Shown: one piece after another, positions 47,474-58,059 of the stretch | Layout of the letters: each line of letters begins with the position of its first letter | Position numbering within the stretch: the first letter of the stretch is position 1 | NCBI GenBank assembly: GCA_016584495.1 | Contig: WAID01000007.1 | Span: forward strand, 1,536,001-1,600,000 | DNA from: Celoporthe dispersa | Taxonomy: Eukaryota; Ascomycota; Sordariomycetes; Diaporthales; Cryphonectriaceae | Direction: 5' to 3' | DNA length: 64,000 nt | Notes under the pieces: generated by a model | What the model was told of the DNA's origin: nothing | Databases searched by the model: none | What the model saw: the letters and a program-made list of their open reading frames with translations, nothing else | Translations under genes and position numbers: made by a program

Positions 47474-48088
47474 ATGACCGGGATCTCCTCAAAGACACTA
47501 AGAGAACCGAAATAACAAGTGTCTCCAGAGGGCTGTATGATACTGCATAGAGTATAGAATATGGTAGATACTTAGACAACCTACATCCGGGCTCAAAAAT
47601 GCGAGCCCATGTGGCTCTGAAATGCCAGCGAAAAGCTGCGCCGAAATTGTACAGCGATCTGATTGAATGGAACTGAAAGTTGATTTACATATACGGATCC
47701 TCCCAGAGAAATTATATGATATGTTTTTTCCCCTGTCCAAGGCATAGATAGACCACGAATCTCACGGGCCGAGCATCGTGCAAGGGTGCGGTAGGTGCTG
47801 TGAGGACGGAGGTCAGCTTGTGACTCAGACCCCCCGGCAGCGGCCAGAACGAAACCGCTGCAGCGAGCGCACTTCTCAAATGCGCATACGTCAATTGGGC
47901 AAGCTTTCCCGCTCAAATCTTTTAAAAGTTCACAAGGTGTGCCACATTGCTTTCGAGGGTCTTTGTTTATACCCATTCCACTGTTAACCCCTCTACCTCT
48001 CCCTCCCTGTGGCCTCCCTCAAAGGGATACTGAACTTGTATACAATACAGCAATCAATCGATCTCGTCCGAAGTTCTCAACTCTTGCA
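47474..48088. other. Promoter region of the DAHP synthase gene
   Basis: 0.6 kb with a TGACTCA element at 47821-47827 and a pyrimidine-rich leader (about 47975-48020). No coding exon is apparent; open frames on the minus strand here show no recognizable motif. Confidence 0.6.
47821..47827 (+). promoter_or_regulatory. Gcn4/CPC1 (CpcA)-type response element
   Basis: A perfect TGACTCA sits 262 bp upstream of the DAHP synthase ATG. This heptamer is the binding site of the bZIP regulator of general amino-acid (cross-pathway) control, which induces aromatic amino-acid biosynthesis in fungi. A second copy lies in intron 1 of the same gene. Confidence 0.65.
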
Positions 48089-49458
48089 ATGGCCGTAGGT
48101 GACGAATGCCCCACCACAGATTCCCAGCGAAATGCTGCCCCTCCCTGTCCTCCTCCTGCTGACTCAATTGTGCCTTTTTCGCAGTCCTTCTACATCGAGA
48201 ACAAGAACGTTGGCAACAAGGCTGACAGTGAGGATTGGAGAAGTACGACCATATTTCCCAGACTATCTATCCACCATGGAAGCTGCTCTGGCACTCTCTG
48301 GCTAACGCTGCGTACAATTTCCAGTTCGCGGCTACAACCCGCTCACCCCACCTGACCTGCTCCAACACGAGATCCCCCAGACCAAAGAATCTAAGCGCAC
48401 CGTCACCGAGAGCCGCAATGAGGTTGCTTCTGTGGTCCAGGGCACAGACGAGAAGCAGCGGCTGCTGGTCATCATAGGGCCATGCTCTATACACGACCCC
48501 AAGGCCGCGCTCGAGTACTGCGACATGCTGCTGAAGGAGAAGGAAAAACACAAGGACGAGCTGCTGATCGTGATGCGCTCCTACCTCGAGAAGCCCCGCA
48601 CAACCGTCGGCTGGAAGGGTCTCATCAATGACCCGGACATCGACAACAGCTTCAGCATCAACAAGGGCCTGCGCCTGTCGCGGCAGCTCTTTGTTGACCT
48701 GACGTCCAAGGGCATGCCCATCGCTAGCGAGATGCTGGACACCATCTCCCCCCAGTTCCTAGCCGATGTGCTGTCCTGTGGCGCTGTCGGGGCTAGGACG
48801 ACGGAGAGTCAGCTGCACCGAGAGCTGGCGAGTGGCCTGTCTTTCCCGGTCGGCTTCAAGAACGGCACGGACGGGTCCTTGGGTGTTGCCATTGATGCGA
48901 TAGGAGCCGTCAGGCACCCCCACCACTTCCTGTCCGTCACCAAGCCCGGTGTTGTGGCTATTGTGGGTACTGTAGGCAATGAGGATTGCTTCGTCATCCT
49001 GAGAGGTGGCACCAAGGGCACCAACTACGACGCGAAGAGCGTTGCTGAGGCGAAGGAGGCGCTGCGGAAGGCGGGCGTGCGCGACAGACTGATGGTGGAC
49101 TGCAGTCACGGCAACTCCCTGAAGAACCACAAGAACCAGCCCAAGGTGGCTGCCACGCTAGCAGAGCAGATTGAGAAGGGCGATGCCAGCATCATGGGTG
49201 TCATGATCGAGAGTAACATCAATGAGGGTAAGTCGACTGAAACAGCTGATGTTGGTCTCTGAACAAATGCTGATTGTGCATGCAGGCAACCAGAAGGTGC
49301 CTAAGGAGGGCAAGGAGGGGCTGAAGTACGGTGTGAGCATCACTGACGCTTGCATTGGCTGGGAGGACACGGAGTCTGTTCTCGACGTCCTCGCCCAGGC
49401 CGTGAAGAAGAGGAGGGAGGTGCTGTCCCAAAACGGAACGAAAGAGGCTGCTGCATAG
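48089..49458 (+). CDS. 3-deoxy-D-arabino-heptulosonate 7-phosphate (DAHP) synthase, class I
   Basis: This enzyme condenses phosphoenolpyruvate and erythrose 4-phosphate, the first step of the shikimate pathway. The preferred model has exons 48089..48094, 48185..48242, 48325..49227 and 49286..49458, giving 379 aa (yeast Aro4 has 370). The first exon would be only ATGGCC, joining in phase 0 to give MASFYIENKNVGNK. The first intron is a multiple of three and open, so a longer N-terminus (MAVGDECPTT...) is possible but unlike the family. Joins give SEDWR-IRGYNPLTPPDLL and ESNINEG-NQKVPKEGKEGLKYG. Class I AroG/Aro4 motifs are present: IGPCSIHD, MRSYLEKPRTTVGWKG, GARTTESQLHRELASGL, PVGFKNGTDG and VDCSHGNSLKNH. 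Feedback type (Tyr or Phe) is not assigned. Upstream TGACTCA suggests cross-pathway control. Confidence 0.93.
48160..48166 (+). promoter_or_regulatory. Second TGACTCA element, in intron 1 at the branch-site position
   Basis: TGACTCA occurs 18 nt before the acceptor AG of intron 1 and overlaps a good branch-point match (GCTGAC). It may be a real bZIP site, a branch point, or both. The upstream copy makes the first possibility worth noting. Confidence 0.4.
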
Positions 49459-49880
49459 AACGCACATCTCCCACTCCGCCTTCGGCCGAATTGAGCCGAG
49501 GAAGACGAGAGAGGCAGGGCACCTAAACTCGCACATTATCGTTGCTCCCTGGAGTTGCTGGTTTCAAAAAAAAAAAAAAAAAGTAAAAATGGTTCGCTGA
49601 AGAGGGTCACTTGGGAGACTTAGAAAACCAAAAGTACCAAAAATACCATGCTCGTCGTAGCTTCATGCTTGACACTACGTTGATCACATATGGTGAAGGT
49701 ACTGCTATGATTCTTGCGCCATGCCTGTGTTGTATCAATTTATTTTATTCCAGACCCCAAAATTTCGCTGCAAGTCACTAAAAACTTGGTTGGCGAAGGA
49801 GACCCCGGTCTGAGGCAGTAGAGAAACAGGTCTTCCGCACGCCTTAGTCATCGTGCTAAATTAGAGATAGCGGGGCTCTG

Positions 49881-49885
49881 ATTGG
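49881..49885 (-). promoter_or_regulatory. CCAAT motif (distal), candidate HAP-complex site
   Basis: ATTGG (CCAAT on the minus strand, in context TGATTGGCT) lies 183 bp upstream of the cytochrome c1 ATG. The Hap2/3/5 CCAAT-binding complex activates CYT1 in yeast, so the position and gene fit, but the motif alone is short. Confidence 0.45.
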
Positions 49886-49997
49886 CTCAAGCAGCAACTC
49901 GGAACTGGCCGGGATTCGAACAACTTTGAAGGAAGCTTGCTGCTGGAACCTCAGCATCGTTACCGTCTCCAGCAACTTTGACGTCCAACGGTCAGTC

Positions 49998-50002
49998 ATT
50001 GG
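49998..50002 (-). promoter_or_regulatory. CCAAT motif (proximal), candidate HAP-complex site
   Basis: A second ATTGG (in context TCATTGGGA) lies 66 bp upstream of the cytochrome c1 ATG. It may instead fall in the transcribed leader. Confidence 0.3.
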
Positions 50003-50067
50003 GAGCCGTCACCACCTCAATCACCACCTCGCGACATCTACCGAAGCTGAGCAGCAGCTTGCCCAAG

Positions 50068-51375
50068 ATGTTTGCCCGGTCTAGCTTGCGCTCGATGCGC
50101 GCCGCCGCCGGGGCAAGAAATGGCGCCATCAACTTCACCAAGGTACGAGGATGATTTCGTCAGACAATCCAGCCATCTCCCACGACAGCGAGAGGTCCAA
50201 TGCACCGAAATCCATACCGCTCAGTTGCTATCGACACCATAAAGACACCCTCGAGACATTGTCGATTTTGATTGGCGGCTAACGGAGGTCTCTGTGTGTA
50301 GCGCGCCGCGTCCACATCTACCAACGCAAATGCCGCCCAGGGCCGCGGGCTCAACATCGCCGCCGCAGCCTCGACTGCTGCTGCCGTCAGCTCCATCGCC
50401 TGGTACTACCACCTCTACGGATCTGAGGCCCATGCGATGACACCTGCAGAGGAAGGGTAAGTCCATGAAAAGAACATGGCTGGAACGGGAACACCTTGAG
50501 CCAGCTGAGCCATATAAGAGCCCGGGGACAGAGGTCTCTTTCATGAGATGGAGGTTGGCAGGAAGCTAACAAGACACACAGCATGCACGCTACCAAGTAC
50601 CCCTGGGTGCACGAGCAGTGGTTCAAGACCTTCGACCACCAGGCGTACGTCCATCCCGACCTCCCTTTCTTGGGGGTTCCGCGCACTGACATACCTGCAC
50701 AGGCTCCGTCGCGGTTTCCAAGTCTACCAAGAAGTCTGCTCCTCCTGCCACTCCCTCAGCAGAGTCCCTTACCGAGCGATGGTCGGCACCATCCTGACCG
50801 TCGACGAGGCCAAGGCGATGGCTGAGGAGAACGAGTACGACAACGAGCCCAACGACGAGGGCGAGATCGAGAAGCGACCCGGCAAGCTCTCCGACTACCT
50901 CCCCGCTCCCTACAAGAACGATGAGGCCGCCCGATTCGCCAACAACGGTGCTCTGCCCCCAGATCTGTCTCTGATCGTGAAGGCTCGCCACGGCGGCTGC
51001 AACTACATCTTCTCCCTCCTGACCGGTTACCCCGAGGAACCTCCAGCGGGCGCTACAGTCGGTGCTGGTCTGAACTTCAACCCCTACTTCCCTGGAACCG
51101 GCATCGCCATGGCTCGTGTCCTCTACGACGGCCTGGTCGAGTATGAAGATGGTACCCCCGCGACGACGTCGCAGATGGCTAAGGACGTGGTTGAGTTCCT
51201 GAACTGGGCTGCTGAGCCAGAGATGGACCAGCGGAAGAAGTACGGTATGCAGGTGCTCATGGTGACATCTGTCCTGATGGCCCTGAGCATCTGGGTCAAG
51301 AAGTACAAATGGGCCTGGCTCAAGACCCGGAAGATCGTCTACGACCCACCAAGCAACACTCACACGCGGCACTAG
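50068..51375 (+). CDS. cyt1: Cytochrome c1, heme protein of respiratory complex III
   Basis: The 321-aa precursor is the catalytic cytochrome c1 subunit of the ubiquinol-cytochrome c reductase in the inner mitochondrial membrane. Exons are 50068..50142, 50302..50456, 50582..50644 and 50703..51375. Joins give INFTK-RAASTSTNAN, TPAEEG-MHATKYPWVHEQW and KTFDHQA-LRRGFQVYQEV. The presequence is bipartite: a basic amphipathic start (MFARSSLRSMRAAAGARNGA), then a hydrophobic Ala-rich sorting segment. The heme-binding CSSCH is at residues 110-114, and the axial Met ligand is Met234 in PGTGIAMARVLYDG. The C-terminal anchor is MQVLMVTSVLMALSIWVKKY, followed by a basic matrix-facing tail. Length and layout agree with fungal homologs (Neurospora cyt-1). 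Two CCAAT motifs upstream suggest HAP-type control. Confidence 0.97.
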
Positions 51376-52344
51376 ACGTCAAGCAAGGACTGGCAGGTGG
51401 GGGATTTGGTCGTGATCCTTGTAGGGAACTGAACTCGAGAGCGCCGGGTGTATGATGATGATCGAATTTAGACTCCCCCCCCCCTCCCCAGACTCCTACA
51501 TCACTCGCATCGACGAATAGAGAAAAATGGGATGGAGACGGGGAATGGAGTAATCTGAGAGGGGTCGGTAGAGTGTACATCAAACTTTCAGGTCTCAATG
51601 CAACCTTTTTTTTTTCTGTTTTGCGTCACTGATGACCAGCCACCTTGGCCTTGCGTTGTACAATCATCACACTGCATGGTATGAGCCCAGTAAATTTGTT
51701 GGTTGTGGTGTTATTGTGATGCATCATAGACAGGGTTGTACATGCATGCAGGCTGGAGAAGAAAAAAATATGCAAGAAAACTGTGCATGCAGAAACAGCT
51801 GTCCACGTATCATTGAGAGAGGGAACGGTGGCCGATCTTGGTGCAGTGGTGCTCGTCACACGTGGACGGCTTTTGTTGCTAGAATCATCTGTCATCCATT
51901 CCAGTAGAGCGTAGTTCTTTTTTTTTTCTTTTTTTTTCGCTTTTCTTTTTTTTCCCTTTTTTTTTTTGTTGAGTACCAGTGTTCCAGGCTGACGCTTTTC
52001 ATTAGCCGAAGCGACAGCGGCATTTTGACTGGCAGGCGGCGGCCGCAGAACGCGCCTACTTTTCGACCGTCGCTTGCAGTACGTACCAAAGGTGCCAAGG
52101 GGCCCGTGCGACAGCGACTACTACACATGCCTAAAATGCCACACATGCCCACGTCCACGTTCAAGCCAACACCTCAACACCGCACCGTCCGTCTAGCCCC
52201 CGTTGCAGCACCGCAAACTTGTTCAAAAAAAATCAAAATCAAAATCATCCGTCCATGATATTACCTCATTTATCTCTCGTATGATCCTGCTTTGAGATAT
52301 GGGCCATTGATGCGGCGGTTTGAGGTGACATCGGCGCTGTGGAT
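51376..52344. other. Intergenic region between cytochrome c1 and the DNA glycosylase gene
   Basis: 0.97 kb with a poly-C run (about 51475-51484) and several poly-T tracts (51606-51616, 51919-51968). No exon is seen. In-frame codons upstream of the ATG at 52345 lack another good start. Confidence 0.6.
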
Positions 52345-55300
52345 ATGGAAAACGCAGACACGTTTGACGCGCCGAAGTCAACAGGCGATGATAAGTCACC
52401 ACCATGGGCCGACACCCCCACCAGTCCTCCAGATGCCCAGGCATTAGGGCTGCCAGACAACCTCACAGCCGACGATGAGGCGGCAAAGGACAGCCTTGCA
52501 TCCCTTTTGGCAACCGGCACTGCTCCCAAGGAAGAGGTCAAGTGGCTTTATGACCTTTGTCTCACCAAACTCTTGGACGACCAAAAGGAACACCACAACA
52601 AGGACACTGCCATGGCTGCCCTCGCTCAAGCAATCCGCCAGGCGATGCCAGCTGCGCCGCTCTCCCCAGAGAGGCAGAATGGCGAGCCTCAGGACATATT
52701 TGATCCCACTGGTGGAGATGGGTTTGTGAGGAACATCCTCACCTCGCTCAAGGCAGCTGGGGTTGAACGTGGCGAGCTCAAATCGGCCCATGAGATCAGC
52801 ACCTTGGCTGGCAGTGAGCCTTTCGACAAGATCCTGGCACGCGTCGCAGAGCTCATGAGAGGGAAGCCGCAGCCGCAGCCGCAGCCACAGCCGCAGCAGC
52901 AGCAGCAGCAGCAACAGCAACAGCAGGAGCAGCATCTTGGAGGCAAGGACACCAACGGCACCATGAACAACAACAGTCTATGGACGAACCCCCTTCGCGT
53001 CGATGGCCCTCAGCGAGGCCAGCAGGCACAGGCCCTTCCGCAAAACTCCCAAATCCTCCCGAATGCGCCTCACTTTCATACGCTCCTGCCGCCACAGGCC
53101 CAGAATTACCAATGTGGTCCATCCCTCACGCCTGCTGCAGGTCCTGATCACAGCAGCCACGCTCACCTGCAGTATGAGATTGCTCCTCAGTTCGGCCAGC
53201 AGGGAGACGCCCATTACATCGTGCCTGCTGCCTTAGCCCAGCCCGCACTCACGGCAGCGAATGTGAACTTCAGCGCTATGGGTCCAGGACAGGACAGAGC
53301 AACCTTCGAGCAACAGAATAGCCTCCCCTCGCCCATCACACAGGCGTCGTCCAACCAGTCCGAGGCACCATCTCCGCCGAACATCAACAGCGCCGGTGGA
53401 GGACCCGAGGTGATCTGCCCTCTGCATGACCCCGATGGAAGGCCCTGCGGCAAGCGGTGCAGTGGAGCCAAGCCCTACCGCTCAATACAGGAGCACATTC
53501 GACGTGCGCACCCTGATCGGTACATCGCTGGACTGCCGGCGAACGAGGAGAGCTTCCAGGCCATGGTCAACACTGAGGGTGTCATCTGCCCCATTCCTCG
53601 CCCTGATGGTTCTGCGTGCGGCACACGCTGTACAGGTTCGAAGCCTTATCGGACCGTTCAAGACCACATTCGCGATGCTCACCCCGAGCACTTTGTACCT
53701 GCCCTCCCTGCGAACGAGGCAAGCTTCCGGATCAGTAAGTGTACCCTACACACATATGGCCTTTCGGGTTGTCGGCCGTGGTATCTACGGGGCCCATGGC
53801 CGAGAGAAAAAACAGCTATCCTACTGACACATCTGAAGTGGTCGAGAAGCCAGAGACTATTACCTGTCCGCTGCCAATGCCAGATGGGTCTGCTTGTACC
53901 AAGCGCTGCTTCGGCGACAAGCGATACCGCTCGATACAGGAGCACATTCGACGAGCTCATCCCGAGCGGTACATCTCTGGCCTTTCTGCCAACGCGGAGA
54001 GCTTTCTGCGCATGACAAGCGGGTGTCCAGTGGCGCCACCGCCAGGCCAGCAGAGTTCGGCCTCGAGTGCCAAACCGGCTGTAGCCGACCTCTCTCGACA
54101 GGCCTCGAGCCACAGTTCTCACTCTCAGAGCAAGAACGACGTGAGCGCCCCACCGCCAGCTGGGCCAGATGCGATAGCTGAGCTGCAGGAGCATGCCCCT
54201 GCGGCTGTAGCTCAGCCCGACATGAGCCCTTCCTTCGATGACTCAGTCTGGCCGTCGCCAACACAGCAGACCACAGGAACCGTAGCTCCGGAGATGCTGA
54301 CGGTAGACGATTTTCAACACGCAGCCCATCCTTACTTTTCCTGGCAATTCGCTACACAGCCGCTACAACAGGCGCCAGCCTTCCAACAGGCACACTTTCC
54401 AAACCCTCACTACAGCGCCATGTCCCTTGCGACGACATCTGTCCAGGACCCTGATCCAACATTGAGCCGTGATCTCTTCAAATCGCAACCCCTCCTTGGG
54501 GCAATGCACACTGATTACGGTAATACCTACCTCGCCGGCCTCCAGCAGCAGCAAGCCGGGCTCGAGTCGTTCCAGCATGCCCCCGCACAAGTCGGACACC
54601 AACTAACAAATCACCAGGCAGCGAACCTGGAGCTAAGCGGTTGGCTATTGATCAACCAACAGGCGCCGACTCACGGGCTAAGCGGCGAGCTATTTCAGAT
54701 GCTTGAGCCGTCTTCCCAGAAGCGCAAGAGGGAAGACTCTGAAAGCAGCCTTCCGGGTGCCCGTCAGCAAAAGCCTCGCAAGACATACAGCCAGCCAAGC
54801 ATGGATACTTCGACTGCCAACCACGCCAACCACGCCAACTTAGCTCCTCAGCAGCCCAATGGCCCCGATATCGCACCCCCAGCTACCGTTGCCCCTGTCC
54901 TCAAGACCCCTACGAAGCCAAAGCCTACTCTGAACAAGCACGTTTCCCCTTACTTCTCCGGGCTCTCGTCCAAACAAAATGACAACGCCGCCTCAGCCGC
55001 GCCAACCCCAAGCCCGAAGACGAAGCGGCCGCCACGCAACACGGTCTCAGCACTCCCCATGCCGCCATTGACAGCCGATAAATTCGGTCTCGTCCAAGAG
55101 AGGCTCGCCGACGATCCATTCCGCCTCCTGGTTGCGATTCAGTTCCTGGTCCGCACGCCTGGCAAGACGTCCATTCCTGTCTTTGAGGATGTGATGAACC
55201 GCTGGCCAACGCCACAGGACCTGAGTGCGGCGAACCCAGACGATATCAAGGACATGATTCGCAAACTCGGTCTGTGTAACCAGCGTTGCGAGGTGATCCA

Positions 55301-55907
55301 GAAGTACGCGAGGATGTGGTGCGAGCAGCCGCCAGACAAGGACGCCCGCTACGGCGTCAGGGACTATCCGCGCAAGGGCGACGGCAAAGACGTCAGAGCA
55401 CGTGAGATCTTTGGGGCGGAGCAAGAACCCGGACAAGATACGCAGATCACCAACGCTTCAGATCAGGATGGCGGCGAGCCCACCGTTACTACCAAGGCTA
55501 GAGGCCATGGCACGGCCTGGGAGATCGGCCACCTCACGTTTGGGCGGTACGCAATCGACAGCTGGCGTATTTTCTGCCGAGACGTTCTTCTCGGCCGTGC
55601 TGAGGACTGGAAGGGCGCGGGCCGCGGACCGACCTTTCAGCCAGAGTGGATGAGGGTTCTTCCCGAAGACAAGGAGTTGCGCGCATACCTACGCTGGATG
55701 TGGATGAAGGAGGGCTGGTCTTGGAACCCGCACACGGGCGATAGGACACTGTTGAGCAACACTATGGAGCAGGCTGTCAATGAGGGGCGTGTTGCCTGGG
55801 ATGGCGAGGGAGAACTCCAGATCGTCGATACGCCGGTTCGGAACGGTGTGGTCAATAGCCATGCTGGAGATTCTGTTCACCAGGCGGGTGCTGCGAACAG
55901 TTCCTAG
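52345..55907 (+). CDS. MBD4-like HhH-GPD DNA glycosylase with three Cys/His repeats
   Basis: The 1152-aa protein has exons 52345..53734 and 53839..55907 (phase 1, ANEASFRI-MVEKPETITC). Residues 1-170 are mixed helical. Residues about 173-195 are a Pro-Gln/poly-Gln tract, followed by a disordered region. Three repeats of about 57 residues start at Cys358 and share the pattern C-x9-C-x3-C-x11-H-x4-H plus RYIAGLPANEESF-like ends, suggesting C2H2-like zinc modules. After another disordered, basic region (SSQKRKREDSE) comes an HhH-GPD domain from about residue 870: DDPFRLLVAIQFLVRTPGKT, IKDMIRKLGLCNQRCEVIQK and FGRYAIDSWRIFCRD. This matches the MBD4 catalytic domain. Asp1037 fits the catalytic Asp, and there is no Lys at the bifunctional position. 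The likely activity is removal of thymine or uracil from mismatches with guanine in nuclear DNA. No MBD domain is present. Confidence 0.85.
52882..52935 (+). repeat. Poly-glutamine coding repeat (CAG/CAA with CCG interspersed)
   Basis: In-frame CAG/CAA repeat inside the DNA glycosylase gene encoding alternating Pro-Gln and then about 11 consecutive Gln. It is likely length-variable between isolates. Confidence 0.9.
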
Positions 55908-56964
55908 GGACAACTACAGATGGACGGTGGTCTTCATGGGCCAAGGGAAATTGGAGCTGGCGTGGTTAATGACGGTGCTTAGATGTGGGATGGATGGGAC
56001 ACGACGGATGGGGGTGGGGAGGACAAAATCGGTGATGCTTGTACTGATGATGACTTTTTTTTTCCCCACGATCCATGGATTCCCTAAGCCTCTTCCGTTC
56101 GGTCTTCAGGTATCCTCGCGTTGTTTTTCTTTCTTTCTTCTTTATTTTTTTTTTCCCCCACCAGCTTCTGGTAAGTAAGGAGTCCAGAGCAGACAAAACC
56201 AAAAGGCAAGGGAAGAAAAAAGTCGGATTGGTTGGGCCAGAGCCTTCGGTTGTGGCTCTGGGGGAATTTCGCAATAATACACTGCAAATACAATTCGCAC
56301 ACACTTGATGACCCGACTCTGGCTGAATTGCTGTCACGGTGGTGAGCTGGCCTGCCGTTCGCATAATGGCAGCCCAACCAAGTGCCATCACATGTCGGCG
56401 CTGGCATCACGAAGTCGGTCTAGCATGTAGCCCAACGTCGGGGTTAAGTACGACACTTGACGATCCCTGAGCGAAAACGATTAGTGTCTCTCCCCTAAAC
56501 ACCACCAATTCAGGCGCGCTACTTTTACCACCACCTATGAAGGCCAACGTTGGAAATTCACATGAAAGAATTCCTCCCTATAGTATGTCCACTATATGGT
56601 GAACGTCATGATGAACCAGGGAGAATGAAAAAAAAAAAATAAATAAATAAAAAAGGAAGACAATTGTGGGTCCGTCACGAGATGACGTCCTGATGTGCGC
56701 TTGTTCGATGTCGCGCATGGCGTCATGGACGAGGCCACCCAGAGCTCCAGGGAGCTTTCGCTCCGGTGCTGTGTCCTACGGGCAGAGAAAGTATTTCGAC
56801 CCGTTGACGGCACGAGGGAAGTTAAAAAGAATTCACATGCTTTGCCCACCACAACTCTTCAGGCTCGAAGCTGTGCTGGTCAACTTTACCACCGGCCCAT
56901 TTTAAGCCTTGTCCCCGTCCAACAAGACCTACATCAGCAAGCCAGCCACGGTCAATCAGCCAAA
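55908..56964. other. Intergenic region between the DNA glycosylase and SDR genes
   Basis: 1.06 kb with poly-T (about 56056-56064, 56145-56154) and A/T-rich DNA at 56628-56655. No credible exon is visible. Confidence 0.6.
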
Positions 56965-58059
56965 ATGACGGACCAATTCAAGTCGGGTGAGTCGGAAGGG
57001 CAAGCGCCGTCTTAGAGCCACAGGGCATAGGCAGAAGAAGAAAAGAAACGAAAACGTTACATGTTCTGACAGACCATCACATACGTACAGGCCACAGCAT
57101 CCCTGTGACCAAGCAGGACTTTCCAGGAAAGGAGCATGATATGCCAGAGCCCGAACCCCAGAGGACCTATCTCCCCGGGACGGAGGAGGGGGAGCAGGTC
57201 CCCTACCTCGCAGCTGGCAAGCTCAAGGGTAAGAAGGCCGTCATCACGGGGGGCGACTCGGGCATCGGGAGAGCCACCGCGATCCTCTTCGCGGAGGAGG
57301 GCGCCGACTCCTTGATCGCGTATCTGCCCGACGAGGAAAAGGACGCGCAGGAGACCAAGAGGCAGGTCGAGGACCGCGGTCGGGAGTGCCACCTCTTCTC
57401 GACGGATCTTTCCAAGCAGGAGAACTGCAAGAAGCTGGCCGAGGAGGCATCTAGCGTCTTTGGGGGCCACATTGATATCCTGTTCAATAATGCGGCCTAC
57501 CAGATGATGGTGGAGGATATCAAGGACCTGTCCGAGTAAAGAGCCTCTCTCTGCCCCCGCCCCCGCCCCCACAACTCTTGGCTCGATTTATTATGAGTGT
57601 GGGGCTGACCAGCACCTGTCACCTCACAGGGAGCAATGGGTGCATACCTTCAACATCAACATCCACAGCTTCTTCTACCTGTCGAAATACCTCCTCCCTC
57701 AGATGTCCCGCGGCGGCTCCATCATCAACAACGCCTCGATCAATGCCTACATTGGCCGGCCAGACCTGTTGGACTATACATCTACCAAAGGCGCCATCGT
57801 CTCTTTCACGCGAGGACTGTCAAACCAGTGCATTGGGCGGGGCATCCGGGTCAACGCCGTTGCTCCTGGGCCCGTCTGGACGCCGCTCATCCCGGCGACC
57901 ATGACGGACAAGGCACAGAAGGAGTTCACGAGCCCGATGGGGAGGCCAGCGCAGCCGAGTGAGATTGCGGCGTGTGTGGTGTTTCTGGCGAGCGCGGACA
58001 GCAGCTGCGTGAGCGGCCAGACCATTCACTGCAATGGTGGTGTGGTTGTGAACGGCTGA
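56965..58059 (+). CDS. Short-chain dehydrogenase/reductase
   Basis: The 298-aa NAD(P)-dependent oxidoreductase resembles the SDR subgroup with an N-terminal extension (YghA-like and glucose/ribitol-dehydrogenase-like proteins). Exons are 56965..56986, 57091..57535 and 57630..58059. Joins give MTDQFKSG-HSIPVTKQDFP (phase 1) and KDLSE-EQWVHTFNINIH (phase 2). The nucleotide-binding TGGDSGIGRA follows GKLKGKKAVI. The structural NNAG motif reads NNAAY. The catalytic triad is Ser192, Tyr205 and Lys209 (INNASINAY and LDYTSTKGA). A cofactor-loop PGPVWTPLIP and the terminal SCVSGQTIHCNGGVVVNG complete a full-length SDR. There is no targeting signal. The substrate is unknown. The 7-codon first exon is inferred from the phase-compatible GTGAGT donor and the family-like PEPEPQRTYLPG extension. 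Confidence 0.93.

Larger units (their letters stand above)
49459..50067. other. Promoter region of the cytochrome c1 gene
   Basis: This stretch covers the 3' UTR of DAHP synthase (poly-A tract near 49567-49582) and the cytochrome c1 promoter, with two reverse CCAAT motifs. No gene is present. Confidence 0.6.

Noticed and set aside
49895..49925. tRNA-like T-loop string (GTTCGAATCCC on the minus strand)
   Set aside because: The flanking bases do not form the five-pair T stem, and no acceptor or anticodon arm can be drawn.
52308..52344. Upstream ATG as start of the DNA glycosylase
   Set aside because: The ATG near 52310 is in a different frame. ATG 52345 is the first in frame with the conserved protein.
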